NCBI GenBank assembly: GCA_964512955.1
Contig: CAZEKX010000043.1
Coordinates: 1-16,711, forward strand
DNA: 16,711 bases
Reading direction: 5' to 3'
Source: HGM04593 sp964512955
Lineage (GTDB): Bacteria > Bacteroidota > Bacteroidia > Bacteroidales > Bacteroidaceae
Of this stretch, positions 14,734-16,711 are shown in pieces. Each line of letters starts with the position of its first letter. The stretch's first letter is position 1. A program made the position numbers and the translations under genes. The notes under the pieces were generated by a model that saw nothing but the letters and a program-made list of their open reading frames with translations, did no database searches and was not told where the DNA came from.

Positions 14734-14853
14734 GTAATTGAGAGTTTACAAATTGCGCAAAACAGAGTCATTTGTGTAATTATTTATATAAAATTTACAT
14801 TTTAAATACAAATAATTATATTTATCGTTCTAAAAAATAACATTGTAAAAAAG

Positions 14854-14876
14854 CAGACAACCTTTTGAATTGTCTG
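14854..14876 (-). terminator. Intrinsic terminator of the thioesterase gene
   Basis: CAGACAA (14854-14860) pairs with TTGTCTG (14870-14876) around a 9-nt loop. On the minus strand the stem is followed by CTTTTTT, a proper T-tract. It begins 14 bases past the stop of the thioesterase gene and separates it from the ligase gene. Confidence 0.8.
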
Positions 14877-14889
14877 TTTTTTGAGTTAA

Positions 14890-15642
14890 TTAAAAAATCA
14901 ATTTCTCTACAAAAGAGGACTTTTCATTTACTTTACCTTCTATATAATAAATTAAAGTTCCATCTTCAGTATTTTCACTATAACGATAAATTTCTACAAT
15001 ATCACCGGCCTTTATTTCATTGTTAAAGTTTATAACAAGTTCTTTTAACGGTTTATTGTTTGCAACCTCTAACTCAATGACATTCATAGACCATTCGGTA
15101 TATTTCACATTGTTTACATGACCGTTCATATCTAAGTCGGAATAGCATACTGCATGCGACATTACATGTACAGACTCAAGTTCCTTCGGTATTGATATTT
15201 TGGGAGCTGGTTCCTCAATTACATGCTCGTTAATCGACTTACTTTCATCATTTGCCAGTTCGGGATACTTAGACAAACGACGTGTATCGATATCTATCAC
15301 CAACCATGATGTTGTTGCCGATATTAGTTTCTCTTTTCCTTCGGCATCGTACACAACGAAATCACGAAGAAACTGAAAACCGCTTGAACCCTTGTGCCAC
15401 GACTGTACATTTATATGTTCTCTCCATCTTGGTAATTTATGAAACTGAACATGCATTCTGGCAAGAACCCATGCTTTACGTGTAATGTGCATATTGTCAT
15501 AACCAACACCAATATAGTCGGCATGAACATTTGCTGCCTCTTGGGCATAGTTGAGGAATGATGCCGGTTTTAGTGTTGCCGACATATCAGTATCGAAACT
15601 GGGGATACGTTTTACTACATTGTACTTTTCTATCATATTCAT
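14890..15642 (-). CDS. Acyl-ACP thioesterase
   Basis: A double hot-dog thioesterase of the FatA/FatB-like family (PF01643) that releases free fatty acid from acyl-carrier protein in the cytoplasm. The 250 residues match bacterial members. The first hot-dog domain (about 5-130) has the typical opening YNVVKRIPSFDTDMSATL and ARMHVQFHKLPRWRE, plus SWLVIDIDTRRLSKYPEL. The second (about 150-250) carries the catalytic set Asp171, Asn173 and His175 in DLDMNGHVNNVKYTEW. The gene begins 10 bases after the stop of the LysR gene, so the two probably share a transcript, and an intrinsic terminator follows. Together with the acyl ligase downstream it could form a free-fatty-acid release and reactivation pair; this coupling is inference. 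Confidence 0.93.
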   Translation of the reverse strand: MNMIEKYNVVKRIPSFDTDMSATLKPASFLNYAQEAANVHADYIGVGYDNMHITRKAWVLARMHVQFHKLPRWREHINVQSWHKGSSGFQFLRDFVVYDAEGKEKLISATTSWLVIDIDTRRLSKYPELANDESKSINEHVIEEPAPKISIPKELESVHVMSHAVCYSDLDMNGHVNNVKYTEWSMNVIELEVANNKPLKELVINFNNEIKAGDIVEIYRYSENTEDGTLIYYIEGKVNEKSSFVEKLIF

Positions 15643-15652
15643 TAATTTTGAG

Positions 15653-16558
15653 TTAATCGAACCAATTTATGAGTCTGCGTTTAACAGCATCGGTATCCAG
15701 AAGTATCTTGATAAACTCTTTTGCCGATGCCTTGTGATAGGAACCTTTAAGACGTAACAACGAAGCCTCCATCACATTTCCAGGTTCATCGAGTGTAATA
15801 GATTTAAAACGTGAATTTCCGAACACGACCGATGTCGAGAGTATAGTTATATAACCACCCGATGCTACGAGTTGAAGCAATATATTTGTTTCGTTCAACT
15901 CTACATGAGACTGTAATGTAAACGTTTTATTTTCCATTAGTTTATCAAGCATCATACGTGCCTGCAATCCCTCGGATGGTAGGATTAATTGATAAGACTG
16001 TAAATCGGAAAGTTTAAGTTTGTTATACGATGCCAGAGGATGCTCTTTGCTGACAACAACTGCAAGCGCATTTTCGAATAAAGGCATAGAATCGATATCG
16101 GGGTTCTCGTTTATCGGTTTGTATGAGAGAATGAAATCGAGTTTTCGCTGTTGTAGTAATTCCAATAATTCATTTACTGTCTTGTAATATATCTCCAATT
16201 TTATTCCGGGATATAATTTCATGAACTCTAAAACTCCCTCGGTAAGCACAGTGTTAAGACTATATGTTACACCAACTCGCAGAGTTCCGGTTTTTACATG
16301 CTGAAGGTCGTAAAGACGCTGTACGCCATCTTCGGTATCTTGTATTGTCTTTATGGCAAACGGCAGGAATTCTTCACCTGCCTCGGTAAGTACAATATGA
16401 CGACTGTTTCTGAGAAAAAGAGCAAACCCCAACTCAAATTCAAGTTGTTTTATCTGTTGCGACAAGGTACTCTGTGTTATATATAGATGTTTTGCCGCCT
16501 CGGAAAAATTCAAGTATTCTGCACTTTTAACAAAATATTTCAGTTGTCTTAATTCCAT
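15653..16558 (-). CDS. LysR family transcriptional regulator
   Basis: A 301-residue LysR-type regulator. The winged HTH lies at 1-60 (LRQLKYFVKSAEYLNFSEAA, then YITQSTLSQQIKQLE, and VLTEAGEEF). The effector-binding domain begins at about 92 (TLRVGVTYSL) and includes VVSKEHPLA and LVASGGYITILS, typical of the CynR/CysB-like fold. The effector is unknown. The gene lies directly ahead of the acyl-ACP thioesterase with a 10-base gap, so it likely controls this gene and itself, perhaps in response to a fatty acid or acyl compound (inference). LysR regulators usually face their target divergently, so this same-strand arrangement is less usual. Confidence 0.93.
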   Translation of the reverse strand: MELRQLKYFVKSAEYLNFSEAAKHLYITQSTLSQQIKQLEFELGFALFLRNSRHIVLTEAGEEFLPFAIKTIQDTEDGVQRLYDLQHVKTGTLRVGVTYSLNTVLTEGVLEFMKLYPGIKLEIYYKTVNELLELLQQRKLDFILSYKPINENPDIDSMPLFENALAVVVSKEHPLASYNKLKLSDLQSYQLILPSEGLQARMMLDKLMENKTFTLQSHVELNETNILLQLVASGGYITILSTSVVFGNSRFKSITLDEPGNVMEASLLRLKGSYHKASAKEFIKILLDTDAVKRRLINWFD

Positions 16559-16579
16559 AAAGATGTCTATTTTCGAGTG

Positions 16580-16587
16580 CGAAGATA
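16580..16587 (-). promoter_or_regulatory. -7 box TATCTTCG of the LysR-thioesterase unit
   Basis: The complement of 16580-16587 reads TATCTTCG, 22 bases before the ATG at 16558. A TCTG (complement of 16607-16610) sits 19 bases upstream, a one-mismatch -33 element. The region overlaps the long inverted repeat at 16590-16649. Confidence 0.5.
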
Positions 16588-16589
16588 AG

Positions 16590-16649
16590 AAATCCGACTC
16601 ACAAAACAGATAATTATTTTAAAAAATTATCTTTTCGTGAGTCGGATTT
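16590..16649. repeat. Long interrupted inverted repeat upstream of the LysR gene
   Basis: AAATCCGACTCAC (16590-16602) is the exact complement of GTGAGTCGGATTT (16637-16649), and an inner pair AGATAATT/AATTATCT-like (16608-16615 and 16625-16631) continues the stem. It could be the terminator of a minus-strand gene beyond the right edge, or a regulatory site, since its left arm overlaps the -35 side of the LysR promoter. Confidence 0.6.
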
Positions 16650-16711
16650 ATAAGTTAATATGTATCGTCCTAAAAAAGGTTTACTCTAAGAAGGGTTAAT
16701 ATTCAGTTTTT
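16650..16711. other. Right edge, no gene seen
   Basis: AT-rich sequence. All three minus-strand frames contain stops here, so any gene ending at the hairpin must have its stop within or beyond this stretch. Nothing else is recognisable. Confidence 0.3.

Overview
The window looks like a piece of chromosome from an AT-rich member of the Bacteroidetes, most likely the order Bacteroidales. The reasons are Bacteroidetes-type promoter elements (TAnnTTTG or TAnnTTCG at -7, in two cases with a matching -33 TTG or TTTG), starts without obvious Shine-Dalgarno sequences, several lipoproteins with short export signals, and gene families frequent in that group (DUF5715-like, DUF3298 lipoprotein, C-GCAxxG-C-C protein, DUF2582-like winged helix). 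The genus cannot be fixed from the sequence alone. I see no insertion sequence, CRISPR array, rRNA or tRNA gene.

Layout from left to right. (1) 129-1619, minus: an HtrA/DegQ envelope protease with a good promoter and a 23-bp hairpin just past its stop. (2) 1854-3352: a small accessory-looking unit. A LexA/CI-like S24 repressor on the minus strand faces two small unrecognised genes on the plus strand, a 128-residue soluble protein and a 67-residue membrane protein. The intergenic region holds a -7 box and repeated TAGCC/GGCTA half-sites. (3) 3404-6373, minus: a membrane-anchored M15-like (DUF5715-type) protein, then an operon of a holin-X-like membrane protein, a 97-residue unknown protein and RmuC. 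(4) 6528-11212, plus: a tight operon of a DUF3298 lipoprotein, RsmG, a glyoxalase II-like metallo-beta-lactamase-fold hydrolase, an M3 peptidase (probably exported) and a C-GCAxxG-C-C protein. (5) 11398-11604, plus: a small winged-helix protein with its own promoter and a structured leader of about 110 nt. (6) 11671-16558, minus: a lipid-related group of a lipoprotein cardiolipin synthase-like enzyme, a fatty-acyl adenylate-forming ligase, an acyl-ACP thioesterase and a LysR regulator that probably shares a transcript with the thioesterase.

Most of the window is ordinary housekeeping and envelope genes. The most unusual part is the S24 repressor with its divergent small genes. The repressor keeps its Ser/Lys dyad and a candidate Ala-Gly cleavage bond, so the unit could be a DNA-damage-inducible switch controlling a small membrane protein. 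That is inference. Secondary points of interest are the leader of the winged-helix gene, the loss of the usual A10 lysine in the acyl ligase, and several long near-perfect hairpins at gene ends, two of which lack a clear T-tract.
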